NCBI RefSeq assembly: GCF_049275935.1 | Contig: NZ_CP184830.1 | Coordinates: 4,712,001 to 4,776,000, forward strand | Direction: 5' to 3' | DNA: 64,000 nt | From: Endozoicomonas_A sp049275935 | GTDB lineage: Bacteria; Pseudomonadota; Gammaproteobacteria; Pseudomonadales; Endozoicomonadaceae | Part shown: positions 1 through 9,185 of the stretch, piece by piece | Layout: each line of letters begins with the position of its first letter | How positions within the stretch are numbered: the first letter of the stretch is position 1 | Made by a program: the position numbers and the translations under genes | Notes under the pieces: generated by a model | Databases searched by the model: none | Seen by the model: only the letters and a program-made list of their open reading frames with translations | Told to the model about the DNA's origin: nothing

Positions 1-3000
1 GCCAAACGAGCGGGCACTCAACTCATCGAAGTGCCTGATTTCCCGGGTCAGTGCCTCTTTATTCTGAAATAACACCTGGCCGTTGGCGGAGTCAAAAAAA
101 TAGTAGCCGGTAGCCGGGTTTCCCTGGACCGGTTGCAGCTGGACCGGTTGCAGCTCGGCGCTGGCAGCAATGAGCCGGATTTCCTGATGGTTAAGGGTAT
201 CGTACCAAAGCAGGACCCGGCCCAACTGATCCCAGTCTGCTTCGGCCAGTCCCAGCTTGCCAGGGAAGCAGCGGTAGGGTTTCTTGAGATACTCATTAAC
301 CTGTCGGTCACAGTCCCGCTGGTGCTGTAACCAGGCTGGGTTCTGCCGATTATTGCTCTTGGGTAGTGGGTCAAGGGCACCGTTCATCGCCCACCGGTTC
401 GGTATTTTGGGTGACCACCCGGATGTGGTTGTGGTCCACCGGTCCGGCGCTCCGGCCATACAGCGTGCACGGATCTGAGGTGAGAAGTCGCAGTCTTTCA
501 GCTCCAGCGGCAGGAACCGGCTGGCCGCAGTGTAACGGCTCATGATTCTGTTCAGTTTCGACGCCCTTGATGGCCCGTCATTCAGTCCTCCATTGTCGTA
601 CAAGCGTTGAATCACTTTGTGATCCAGCAGCCGCCACTCAAACTGTGCGTTGGGATCCCGGGCCACGACTTTATACGAGGGAGCCTGTTCATACCAGGAG
701 TGTGGTCTTGGTTCAGGAAATCGGAAAAGGGTCTCACCCAGCTTGAAGTCCCGGTTATCTTCATAGGACAGGCTCACCCAGGACCGACAGTTTTGTACCT
801 GGTCATCCCGCTCAGTAATGCAGGCATAGGGGAGCTTGCCGTCGTAGTTCAACACCCAGGTAGAGGCCGTCTGCCCCTGGGGGTGAAGGTGGATAGTGTG
901 TTCACCGTTGGATATCAGGGCGTAGGTTTTGTTGGCCCCTTCAGGACTATACACGTCATACTTCAGAAGTCGGGAGAATGTCGATGAGACCTCGCGAAAG
1001 ACGACGACGTGATCCTTGTTATCGAGATACAGTCTGCTGGTTGACCGACGGTATTTCAAACTGTCGGTATGGGTGAACATCTGGCCAAGGTATTTATAGT
1101 CGTAGCTGATGTCATCACATGAGCCATGCCCGTCGCACTCGGTATACCGGGTGTCTTTCACTTTTTTCTGGTATAACCGTTTCAGCTTGCTGTCGCTGAC
1201 AGCATCCAGAAGTTTCGCACCGGGGGAACTGCTGTCTGGCGCACTCCCCAGAGAGGTCTGGTCCAAGGGACTGTAGAGGAGCTTGACCTCCCACGGGGGT
1301 ACAGAAGGCATTAAAATGACCTTTTTATCGCTCATCTGCCCCAGGTTGCGGAATACCCCGTCTGAGCATTGATACCCGGTTAAACGCGACTCCGTCCGGC
1401 ACAATGTCGCCAGGGCATCGTCGATCAGGTTAAAGGTGTCAGGGGAGTATTCGATCCGGTTGATGTCGCTGGCGCAGTGCCGTAAAGGAGCCTTGGGTAC
1501 ATAGGGTATCTTCTCACAGTTTTTCTGTTTCCAGTCGTCTTTTTTCCCGGCGATTAAGGTTGGCTTGAATGAATAGACGCCACCGTAGGTCAGGGTCTGT
1601 CTCACCAGGTTGATAGACCGGATGTTCAGGGGCAGGAGACTTTTGCCATCCCCGCTCATCAAGGCATTGAGGGTCTGCTTGTTGGCCAGGAAGCTTTTGG
1701 GGTCCAGCTGGGCGTGGATCAGGTCAAAGAATTTGGCAGCCTCACCCGAAGCATCCTGCAACTTTTTGTAGGCCAGCTTTTTTAACTTCCTTTTATAGTT
1801 CTCCTGAAAAATACCCCTGACGTAGTGCATGATCCCGTCAATAAATGCCCCGACTGGCCCGAGGAACTCTGAAATGACGGAGACATAGGTATCCACCCAC
1901 TCAAAGGTCACCATGGATTCCATGAGTTTCTTGACTTCCGGGTCCTCTTCGTTCTCGTACTCAATGAGGGTCAGGGTGAGACTGGCTCCCGGCACGGCGA
2001 GACCCAGTATGGGCACAAAACGACCGACTTTTTTACCCAGCCTGCCGACTTTTTTCAGACCGCCGGGCAACTTGCCCGACCCGGAAATATCGGGTAGCTT
2101 TGGTGGTTTCTGACCGGGGGGCAATGACGACCGGATGGCCGGGATGATTGTCTTGATCCCCTGTCGCCCGAGATTGATGATCTCAATCCCTTGCAATGCC
2201 ACAGCCGTATAAAAAAGCGTCTGGCGCCCGGTATAAATCTGCTGCTGGGTGTCCGTCATATTCTGAGACGGGGGATTTTTGTAATGGTGTCCCACAGGGG
2301 AAAGCCCTGCTATCAGGTCGTAAAGGCCTATAAAAGACCTGAGCTTTTCCAGTCCGTTGGTGGAAGATTTTTTTCCTTTGACCCGGAATCCCTGACGACC
2401 CGTCCCCTGGAGAAAGCCCCGGAAGCGATCAAAGGCACCGGAGGTAAACCGGATGTTCTTACGGATCAGGGTATCGGGTTCCATAAAGTCCATGCGCCAG
2501 CCACGGCCATCCCGACGAAGGGTATCCAGTTGGGGAGCCATGCTGTCGGCGAGTGAGTGCCGGGCTTTAATGTCCCCCAGGGCGGTATCAAACTCCAGCA
2601 GCCGCTGCCTGAATTCGGCTCGTTCAGAGGCCACACCTGAGAGGCTGTCTTCAGTCCGGGGCGGCACCGGAACCGAAAGGTGGCTGGGCGGCAAATAGCG
2701 GAGCGGGGGATTTGAATCCGATGGCCGGGGCGACCTCAGCACAGTCTTTTCGCCGGGAAGCAACCGGTACTCCGGTTGTCCGGTGCCCGGGGAGCGCAGC
2801 ACAAGGCTTTCAATCGCCGGGCGGTCCTTCGGCATCAGATGCTGGATATCTTTCACCAGTCGTTTGAAAACCTGGGGGCTGCCACTTCTGGGTTCGACAA
2901 TCAGCTTGCCGACCAGGGGTTTGCCATGGGTGGGCGAGCGGGTCATAAAGGTTTTCAGGGCGTTCAGGGCTGTGATTCCGCGGGACTGGTTGCTGCTGGC

Positions 3001-6000
3001 AAGATCGCTGACGGTCAGGGTGGCGATGTAGCGGTCCGGGGTAAAGTCGACCAGTGTCGTCAAAGCATGGGCAATCAGTCTGGCTGGCCGACCGAGAACG
3101 GTGACGCGGTTGCCGTCTCCCCCGGCGATGGCCGACTGAACCCGGCCATCGGGTGTGAGCAGCACATAACCGGCAGCGGGGGTAGCTTTCAGCAACAGGG
3201 GCTGACCACTCAGGGTGCCGTCTTTTATCTGCTGTTGAGCGCGGGTAAACGAGTCTTCGTTCAGGGCAATAACCGAGTGCATGCCCCGGGCGTGAGCCAA
3301 TGCGTCCTTGCCTTCCAGGCGACGAAACCGGGTGAAAAAATTTTGCAGCCAGCGCTCAAATTCGTTGGCGGGTTTGATCAGGGCGATATCCGTTTTGTCT
3401 CTGCCGGCTTTAAGATGGAGCTGGGTTTTGAAGCCGGAAAGTAACCGGAGGGCATACGCCAGATTTTTGCGTTGAGCATTGCAGCTGTCGGCACCGGCTG
3501 ATCTTCGAGGCCTGTCACAAGGCATCTGTAGCCGGCCTGTGAGAAGCTTGATGTTGGCGAAATCATTTTTGTATTCCTTGTTAAGTTCGGCGGCACCCAG
3601 TATCGATTTAGGATCGAGAGTGTAGATATCGAATGCCTTGACCTGTATCCGACGTTTGAGGGTTTCGAAGGCTCTGGTCTTTTCTTCGTTGCTATGGAAA
3701 TTGGCCATTGCCTGCTCAAGCTGATCTATCTGATCAGGCGCGCTGAAACGCAGTGCGTAGCGCTCAAGCCACTGAGTGTATGTGTGAGAACTTAGTGCAA
3801 GGCTAAGTGTGTCTGCCAAACGAATAGTTTCTCCTGCAACCAAAGTGGCGAAAGTGGCTTTTTCAGTTTGTGGGTGTTCCTTTAATCCATGAAAGATCGC
3901 GGTTTTGAACTCAAAGTGAAATGTGTAATTTTCAGCATTTTTTCTTCGATCCCCAGGCTCATCTTCGCCTATGGCTTTAGACAACTCATCTTCGAGTCCG
4001 GCAAAGGTAGGCCTGTCTTCGATTACGACTTTGACCAAATCATCGTTGAGTTTGGCATCAGCAAACTCTCCTTTGAGTAGAGCTTCGGTAAATTCTTTTG
4101 TGAGTTTGTCATCGTTCGGATCCTCTTTGCTTGTCTTATCGATAAACTCATTTTCGAGGTCAAAGGAGGCCAACCCGAACTTGGCTCGGTATGTCACGGC
4201 GCCGCTACGGTCAAGGGTAAAAACAATGCGGTTGAGATCTGGATAGGGGGCATTTTTCGAGGTTGACGGCCCGTGAGGATCACCTGCTGACAAGAATCCT
4301 CGAATCGCAACAGCTGAGTTTGCATAGATACCTTGTTTGGCCAAGTTCCTTAAAACTTCAGGTACAATATAATTTTTCTGGCTGGTATTTAGTACACCCT
4401 CAGAATCTTCAATGCCTTGTGCAGAGTTATCAAAAAAGAATTTTATGGTTTGTACTCTGGTATTTTTTGGGATCAACGTTCCCAAAACCGCTGATAGCTT
4501 TAACATTAAGCGCTTGTAATAGAAAGTATCATATAGATTCAAGTCGCTATTATAGAAATGAAGGCTTCCAGTCATGATGACTTTAGTGTCTTCGCCAATA
4601 TTTTTGAGCGTTACTCCTGACACTTTTTGAAGTGTTATTGTTTCTATTTGATTTGAATCAACAGCATTGTATAAGACGCTGTTTTTTTCAGTGCGGTACT
4701 TATTATAAAGTTTAAAGCAATGTATTAAAGAATCGCTTATGCCTTCTATGTTTTTATCTGAATAATGAACGATTATTAATCTTTCATATGATTTCTGACC
4801 ACTTGTTGGTGACGAGTTAAAACCAAGGTTTCTAAAACTTCTGTTATAAAAGAGATTATTCGCTATGAAGTAGTTAATTGGAATGATTTTGATATCTTTT
4901 GGTTTTTCAAGATTTATTAATCTTTCAAAAGCATCATAACCTAATTTTGCAGTAATGATGCAGTTAAATTTGTCGATATCATGCCGAAGATCAGTTGATA
5001 TGGTTGCAATTTTATCGATGTCATTATCAGAGATAATAACTTTTCTTTCCATATAGAATTTATGAATAGCCTTCCTTATCTTTAATGTGATTTCTTTTTT
5101 TCTTAGTGATGATTTTTTTAAATTTTCTACAGTCTCATGAAGTAAACAGATTTCATCAAGTAGTAGTTTGATTGTTGGGTGTCCTTGGCGAGAGGCCACC
5201 ATCAGGGGCTGGATTGAATCATCAAGAGCTATAGTGGGAGTATCATATTCAAAATTTACTTTCTTACTGAAGAATAATTTATTACGGCTATACACCTTTA
5301 AGTCATATTTCGGCAGACTATGGAATAAATCACTAATACTGCTTTCTGCTACGATACCTTGAATTCGAGTGATTTCTTCTCTCGACAGGGTTGTACCGTA
5401 TCTCTCAAAATAAGGGCTGGGATCTGAAATAGTTCCATCTGAAAACATTTTTTTAAAAAGAGCATGTAGCTTGGCACTTTCGAGCTGCTTTTCCTTCTCA
5501 GAAGTCACTGCCGTCCCCGATATAGGATCAAGGGAACTGCTTCTTTTTAGAAAGGGGTGACTGTCCATTTCCGGTAGTAGTCCTTTATCAATATATACCC
5601 CTCCTAGTACGAATTTTTGACTCAGCCCGATAAATCTTTCGATGATTAAACTGTTAGTAAAGCCTAAACTGTATCTGATAAAATTTTTATATCCTTGATC
5701 TAGGTTTTTCAGCTTTTTATGAACAGTAGCGTTGCTGATTAAATTTTTAATTTTATCTAAAGAATTATTGATTTTATTCCATTGGATGACAAATTCCTTC
5801 TTTACACTGTCTGGAAGATCAGATTCCATTATATTTAATTCTTCTATTTCACTGCTTTCTCCCATAAAGTTATCAATTTTTTGCCAGATGCTTTCTTTCA
5901 GCCGAGCAATATCACCGGGGTCATCTTTTTCGATAGCGTTATTGCTTATCTCGGAAAACAGCAGCGAATATAGAATTTTTTGGTATATCAAACGTTCGGG

Positions 6001-6264
6001 GGCCCAGACATTGATTTTATAATCCGGGTTAACCTCGGCCCATATTTTTAGAAAAGCAAACTCCAAACCTTCAATAGGGCTGACAATACTAACATGAATT
6101 AATTTGGGTACTTCGTGATTTGGCATGACAACACCTGAAGGATTGACCCACACGATCTCCAGAGGGGGGGCGATACTTGCCCTTTCACTGACGTGATCAA
6201 AAGGCTCAGAATGGGAAAAAAGCGCAAGATGCAGTTTAGTACGGAACTCCGTCAGGTTCCTCAT
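1..6264 (-). CDS. TcdA/TcdB-like giant toxin, N-terminal ~2,090 codons (3' end outside window)
   Basis: One minus-strand frame stays open from 6264 to the left edge. Hand comparison with clostridial TcdA/TcdB gives four landmarks. Residues ~53-90 (PKLIHVSI, then WAEVNPDYKINVW) resemble the start of the GT44 glycosyltransferase. Residues 221-233, GGVYIDKGLLPEM, correspond to the GGMYLDVDMLP loop, but the second Asp of DXD is Gly228. Residues ~1000-1160 resemble the autoprotease fold without its His and Cys. Residues ~1340-1760 resemble the pore-forming segment, including a PSVP...KLLD stretch near 1650. The family is known to be endocytosed and to modify host GTPases; activity here is inference. 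The ATG at 6264 has no good ribosome site, and in-frame TTG codons just upstream (after an in-frame TGA) are alternative starts. No signal peptide or tc-type helper gene is seen. The first third is AT-rich and the rest GC-rich. Confidence 0.75.
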   Translation of the reverse strand, partial: MRNLTEFRTKLHLALFSHSEPFDHVSERASIAPPLEIVWVNPSGVVMPNHEVPKLIHVSIVSPIEGLEFAFLKIWAEVNPDYKINVWAPERLIYQKILYSLLFSEISNNAIEKDDPGDIARLKESIWQKIDNFMGESSEIEELNIMESDLPDSVKKEFVIQWNKINNSLDKIKNLISNATVHKKLKNLDQGYKNFIRYSLGFTNSLIIERFIGLSQKFVLGGVYIDKGLLPEMDSHPFLKRSSSLDPISGTAVTSEKEKQLESAKLHALFKKMFSDGTISDPSPYFERYGTTLSREEITRIQGIVAESSISDLFHSLPKYDLKVYSRNKLFFSKKVNFEYDTPTIALDDSIQPLMVASRQGHPTIKLLLDEICLLHETVENLKKSSLRKKEITLKIRKAIHKFYMERKVIISDNDIDKIATISTDLRHDIDKFNCIITAKLGYDAFERLINLEKPKDIKIIPINYFIANNLFYNRSFRNLGFNSSPTSGQKSYERLIIVHYSDKNIEGISDSLIHCFKLYNKYRTEKNSVLYNAVDSNQIETITLQKVSGVTLKNIGEDTKVIMTGSLHFYNSDLNLYDTFYYKRLMLKLSAVLGTLIPKNTRVQTIKFFFDNSAQGIEDSEGVLNTSQKNYIVPEVLRNLAKQGIYANSAVAIRGFLSAGDPHGPSTSKNAPYPDLNRIVFTLDRSGAVTYRAKFGLASFDLENEFIDKTSKEDPNDDKLTKEFTEALLKGEFADAKLNDDLVKVVIEDRPTFAGLEDELSKAIGEDEPGDRRKNAENYTFHFEFKTAIFHGLKEHPQTEKATFATLVAGETIRLADTLSLALSSHTYTQWLERYALRFSAPDQIDQLEQAMANFHSNEEKTRAFETLKRRIQVKAFDIYTLDPKSILGAAELNKEYKNDFANIKLLTGRLQMPCDRPRRSAGADSCNAQRKNLAYALRLLSGFKTQLHLKAGRDKTDIALIKPANEFERWLQNFFTRFRRLEGKDALAHARGMHSVIALNEDSFTRAQQQIKDGTLSGQPLLLKATPAAGYVLLTPDGRVQSAIAGGDGNRVTVLGRPARLIAHALTTLVDFTPDRYIATLTVSDLASSNQSRGITALNALKTFMTRSPTHGKPLVGKLIVEPRSGSPQVFKRLVKDIQHLMPKDRPAIESLVLRSPGTGQPEYRLLPGEKTVLRSPRPSDSNPPLRYLPPSHLSVPVPPRTEDSLSGVASERAEFRQRLLEFDTALGDIKARHSLADSMAPQLDTLRRDGRGWRMDFMEPDTLIRKNIRFTSGAFDRFRGFLQGTGRQGFRVKGKKSSTNGLEKLRSFIGLYDLIAGLSPVGHHYKNPPSQNMTDTQQQIYTGRQTLFYTAVALQGIEIINLGRQGIKTIIPAIRSSLPPGQKPPKLPDISGSGKLPGGLKKVGRLGKKVGRFVPILGLAVPGASLTLTLIEYENEEDPEVKKLMESMVTFEWVDTYVSVISEFLGPVGAFIDGIMHYVRGIFQENYKRKLKKLAYKKLQDASGEAAKFFDLIHAQLDPKSFLANKQTLNALMSGDGKSLLPLNIRSINLVRQTLTYGGVYSFKPTLIAGKKDDWKQKNCEKIPYVPKAPLRHCASDINRIEYSPDTFNLIDDALATLCRTESRLTGYQCSDGVFRNLGQMSDKKVILMPSVPPWEVKLLYSPLDQTSLGSAPDSSSPGAKLLDAVSDSKLKRLYQKKVKDTRYTECDGHGSCDDISYDYKYLGQMFTHTDSLKYRRSTSRLYLDNKDHVVVFREVSSTFSRLLKYDVYSPEGANKTYALISNGEHTIHLHPQGQTASTWVLNYDGKLPYACITERDDQVQNCRSWVSLSYEDNRDFKLGETLFRFPEPRPHSWYEQAPSYKVVARDPNAQFEWRLLDHKVIQRLYDNGGLNDGPSRASKLNRIMSRYTAASRFLPLELKDCDFSPQIRARCMAGAPDRWTTTTSGWSPKIPNRWAMNGALDPLPKSNNRQNPAWLQHQRDCDRQVNEYLKKPYRCFPGKLGLAEADWDQLGRVLLWYDTLNHQEIRLIAASAELQPVQLQPVQGNPATGYYFFDSANGQVLFQNKEALTREIRHFDELSARSFG
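124..153. repeat. 15-bp perfect tandem duplication inside the toxin gene
   Basis: CTGGACCGGTTGCAG occurs twice head to tail and encodes LQPVQ-LQPVQ in the toxin-like protein. It keeps the frame, so it adds five residues without breaking the gene. Confidence 0.85.
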
Positions 6265-6632
6265 GAAATCTGCAAACAATTCTCCGGTATAGCTCAATAG
6301 CTTGATTCATATCCTCTGTTCAATGATTCGATCTATCAAGAACTGATGAAAGGGGTAGGGGGGGGGAGGGACAGCGTTTGAATTTCCTGATATTCTATTT
6401 GCGTTCAATGTCGTTTATTGCACAACTACTCAAACCAAAGCGGCGGGAGCGTCCAGAGATCGACGCTATGGCCTCCTGCTCTGTCAGGAGGATTCAGAAT
6501 CAAAGCGGTTTTTTGCAGGCATGTGTGCGGGCCATGTATCTTAAGGAAGTGTTTTGTAGGAGAGGTAAAAATAGCAACTGGTAGTGCTATAGGGAGTGCT
6601 ATAGGGTACAGTCGCTGCTTTTGGAGTGAATA
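6265..6632. other. Intergenic region upstream of toxin gene and lysE-like gene
   Basis: This 368-bp divergent gap holds a run of nine G (6358-6366) followed by A and GGG. It also holds a perfect 12-bp tandem repeat, AGTGCTATAGGG, at 6583-6594 and 6595-6606. Small frames at 6378-6633 have no family resemblance or supporting ribosome site and are not called. The toxin promoter must lie here, but no clear -35/-10 pair is visible. Confidence 0.6.
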
Positions 6633-7265
6633 ATGAGTATTGAAGTTTGGTTTCTGTATGTTGTTTCAATCTTTGTAGTCATACTCATTCCTGGTCCTCT
6701 ATCTCTGTACATGGTGTCCAATTCTATTAACTATGGGGTTATCAGATCCTATCCGGCATTTTTGGGTGGTACGCTGGCTTCATCACTTTACCTGGTTATT
6801 TCGGCCACTGGTCTTGGGGCCATTCTTACGGCTTCGGAAAACATGTTTCTGATACTGAAACTGATGGGAGCTCTTTATCTGGTTTATCTGGGGGTTAATA
6901 CCATCAGGAAGTCGATGGCTGACACTACCAGTAAACGTCTCAATGATTGTTCTTTGCAGTTTCCCGGCTTCAGTAATCTGTTTAAAAAAGCTTTTCTATT
7001 GGGAGCCAGTAATCCAAAAGATATTATTTTCTTTATGGCTTTCTTGCCTCAGTTTATTAATAGAGATCAGGATCTTGTGCAACAAATATTGATCATTGTA
7101 ATGACTTGGGTTGTAGTGGATTTGGTTTGCAAGCTTCTCTATGGGCTACTGTCAAAATCTGTGAAACCTATGCTGAGTACAAAAAAAAGTATGTTGTTAT
7201 TTGAGCGTTCTACAGGGGGGCTCTATGTTCTGGCGGGTATCGCTGCCGTGTTGGTTGTGAAATAG
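6633..7265 (+). CDS. LysE/RhtB-family amino-acid exporter
   Basis: A 210-residue inner-membrane protein with about six hydrophobic segments. It carries the LysE/RhtB-type PGP motif at residues 20-22 in the first helix, then GGTLASSLYL and GALYLVYLG helices typical of the family. Such proteins export amino acids or homoserine-lactone-like compounds; the substrate cannot be read from sequence. GGAG lies 6 bases before the ATG. The gene stands alone and converges on the nitrate transporter gene across a 10-bp-stem hairpin. The length is normal for the family. Confidence 0.85.
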   Translation: MSIEVWFLYVVSIFVVILIPGPLSLYMVSNSINYGVIRSYPAFLGGTLASSLYLVISATGLGAILTASENMFLILKLMGALYLVYLGVNTIRKSMADTTSKRLNDCSLQFPGFSNLFKKAFLLGASNPKDIIFFMAFLPQFINRDQDLVQQILIIVMTWVVVDLVCKLLYGLLSKSVKPMLSTKKSMLLFERSTGGLYVLAGIAAVLVVK

Positions 7266-7301
7266 AGGATCAGGCTGAAGAGTATCCGGTGACTGTGTTT
7301 T

Positions 7302-7332
7302 GTTTCAGTGGCCCATTGTGGACCACTGAAAC
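7302..7332. terminator. Hairpin between converging lysE-like and narK-type genes
   Basis: GTTTCAGTGG (7302-7311) pairs perfectly with CCACTGAAAC (7323-7332) around an 11-base loop. There is no T-run on either side, so it may be a weak or bidirectional terminator. Confidence 0.5.
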
Positions 7333-7339
7333 AGAATGA

Positions 7340-8809
7340 TCAGGTCACATCAATCATGGTGACACTGCCGTCAGGCATCACTTCGGCCATCTGACCCTTG
7401 GGTTCTTCCATCAGGAAGAGGGTAAAGAAACCCAACACTGCAGTGCCTGCGATAACCATGAAGAAGGTGGAGTAGTCCACCAGAGACAATACTGTCAGGT
7501 AGAAGACAGCGCCCACGTTACCATAGGCTCCTGTCATACCGGCAATTTGACCTGTGAGTCGACGCTTGATCAGGGGTACAGCCGCAAATACCGCACCTTC
7601 ACCGGCCTGCACAAAGAAGGAGCAGGCCATGGCAGCAACAACAGCAAGAACCAGTGGCCAGCTGGAATCAATGATACTCATCATGTAGTAACCACCGGCC
7701 AGGCCTGCAGTGAGAAACAGCAGAGTGATCTTGCGGCCAAACTTGTCACTGAGTAATCCTCCGCCCGGACGGGACATCAGGTTCATGAAGGCATAAGCGG
7801 AAGCGACCAGACCCGCCATGACCGGATCCAGTTCAAAGGTATCTGCAAAAAACAGAGGTAGCATGGACACCACGGCCAGTTCAGAACCGAAGGTAGCGAA
7901 GTAAAGAACGTTCAGAACGGCCACCTGCTTGAACTGATACTGGTGAATAGCTGGCACAGGCTCGGAGAAAATGTGCTTGTTGACCTGCCAGACTTTCCAG
8001 ACATCAAACAGGTAGATAGCAGTCAGACCGACATAAATAGCCGTTGAAATCCCGGCACTCAGCATGGCAACACCCTTAGGTGAAAGCTTCCAGGTCAGCA
8101 GAGCCAATGCCGCATACATGGGAATCTTCATGATCAGCAGCAAGGCAAAGTCGCCTTTGCTGGTGACTTCCATGGCGCCAATGTTCTTGGGGCGGAAGTA
8201 GGTAGCACCTTTAGGGGTATCTGTGACGTTTATGTAGAAGACGACACTGAACAGCAAGGAGATTAATCCGGTCAGGCCAATGGCGTAACGCCAGCCATCT
8301 TCTCCACCAAAGAGCAGTGCAATGGTGGGCAGAGACATGGCAGCAGCAGCAGAGCCAAAGTTGCCCCAGCCACCGTAAATACCTTCTGCGGTACCCAATT
8401 GGCGAGCGGGGAACCACTCAGATACCAGACGAATGCCGACCACAAAGCCTGCACCAATAGTACCCAGCATAAAGCGGGCTATGGCGGCCTGGGTAAAGTC
8501 ATCTGCCATGGCATACATAAAACAAGGAATACTGCAGATGGCCAGGAGTCCGGAATAGACTTTTCTGGGACCATAAACATCAGTGAGCATACCGATGATG
8601 ACTCGAGCCGGAATAGTGAGGGCTACGTTCAGAATCAGCAGGGTTTTCAGTTCTTCACGAGTCAGGCCCAGAGACTCGGAAATAGCCAGGGCCAGAGGCG
8701 CATGGTTAAACCAGACCACAAAGCTAATAAAGAAGGCAATCCAGCTAAGGTGCAGAATCTTGGTCTTCCCGCTAAAAGAAAACAGGTTAAATGAATCGGG
8801 GTTGCTCAT
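7340..8809 (-). CDS. narK: NarK/NasA-type nitrate/nitrite transporter (MFS, NNP family)
   Basis: A 489-residue major-facilitator protein of the inner membrane that brings in nitrate or exchanges nitrate/nitrite. The nitrate signature GGWGNFG is at residues 146-152 and a second, GAYGNVGAV, lies in the C-terminal half. AAGGAGG just before the ATG at 8809 decides the start (MSNPDSF) over an upstream frame extension. It is transcribed away from nirB, and the shared 376-bp region carries nitrogen-regulation sites. The context (nirBD-nasA) points to assimilation rather than respiration. The symbol could equally be nasF or nrtP depending on nomenclature. Confidence 0.9.
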   Translation of the reverse strand: MSNPDSFNLFSFSGKTKILHLSWIAFFISFVVWFNHAPLALAISESLGLTREELKTLLILNVALTIPARVIIGMLTDVYGPRKVYSGLLAICSIPCFMYAMADDFTQAAIARFMLGTIGAGFVVGIRLVSEWFPARQLGTAEGIYGGWGNFGSAAAAMSLPTIALLFGGEDGWRYAIGLTGLISLLFSVVFYINVTDTPKGATYFRPKNIGAMEVTSKGDFALLLIMKIPMYAALALLTWKLSPKGVAMLSAGISTAIYVGLTAIYLFDVWKVWQVNKHIFSEPVPAIHQYQFKQVAVLNVLYFATFGSELAVVSMLPLFFADTFELDPVMAGLVASAYAFMNLMSRPGGGLLSDKFGRKITLLFLTAGLAGGYYMMSIIDSSWPLVLAVVAAMACSFFVQAGEGAVFAAVPLIKRRLTGQIAGMTGAYGNVGAVFYLTVLSLVDYSTFFMVIAGTAVLGFFTLFLMEEPKGQMAEVMPDGSVTMIDVT

Positions 8810-8974
8810 ACATCCTCCTTGTTTAAGAAATTCCCCAAGCAAAAGCAAACATCAGGCCAATATGATAAATGCACCGATTTGACTTGCATTTTTATGCGTA
8901 TTTAATGAATTTTCTCTTCTATGCAAGAAAGTTCTTTATTTGAGTGCGGGAAGTTTCTGAGTATTTTTATTCTG

Positions 8975-8990
8975 CTCACCAAAATGGTGC
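8975..8990. promoter_or_regulatory. NtrC-type binding site 1
   Basis: TCACCAAAATGGTGC is a near copy of the E. coli glnA NtrC site (GCACCA, three bases, TGGTGC). Its dyad centre lies about 105 bp upstream of the sigma-54 promoter. Confidence 0.6.
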
Positions 8991-9016
8991 TCTTTAGCTG
9001 TTTGATTATTTCTGCG

Positions 9017-9032
9017 TGCATTATTTTTGTGC
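9017..9032. promoter_or_regulatory. NtrC-type binding site 2
   Basis: TGCA, eight bases, GTGC has the half-site spacing of the NtrC consensus. Its centre is 42 bp (about four helical turns) from site 1, so both would sit on the same face of the DNA. Confidence 0.5.
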
Positions 9033-9085
9033 GAGTAGCTAAAGTCTCAGGAAAGAATTTCCTGTTTTTATCGTGTTTTGAAAGT

Positions 9086-9101
9086 GGGCACGGCAGTTGC
9101 A
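9086..9101 (+). promoter_or_regulatory. Sigma-54 (-24/-12) promoter of nirB operon
   Basis: GGGCACGGCAGTTGCA matches the RpoN consensus TGGCACGRNNNTTGCW at all but the first base. The invariant GG (9087-9088) and GC (9099-9100) are exactly 10 bases apart. Transcription would start near 9112, leaving a leader of about 75 nt before nirB. The NtrC-like sites upstream fit activation under nitrogen limitation. Confidence 0.75.
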
Positions 9102-9185
9102 TAGGCACAAGAATTAGAAAAGAGGCTGGCTCTAAAGGATGCAGTTGTTCCGGCCCAATGCTAGATACTAAAGAGGATGTCTGGG

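Noticed and set aside
607..3444. Several plus-strand frames of 60-220 codons (for example 2776-3444)
   Set aside because: They lie antisense to the continuous giant toxin frame, have no ribosome sites and show no family likeness; they reflect the GC-rich composition.
6378..6633. Two small overlapping frames (68 and 71 codons) upstream of the LysE-type gene
   Set aside because: They include the tandem repeat and G-rich sequence, lack ribosome sites and look non-coding.
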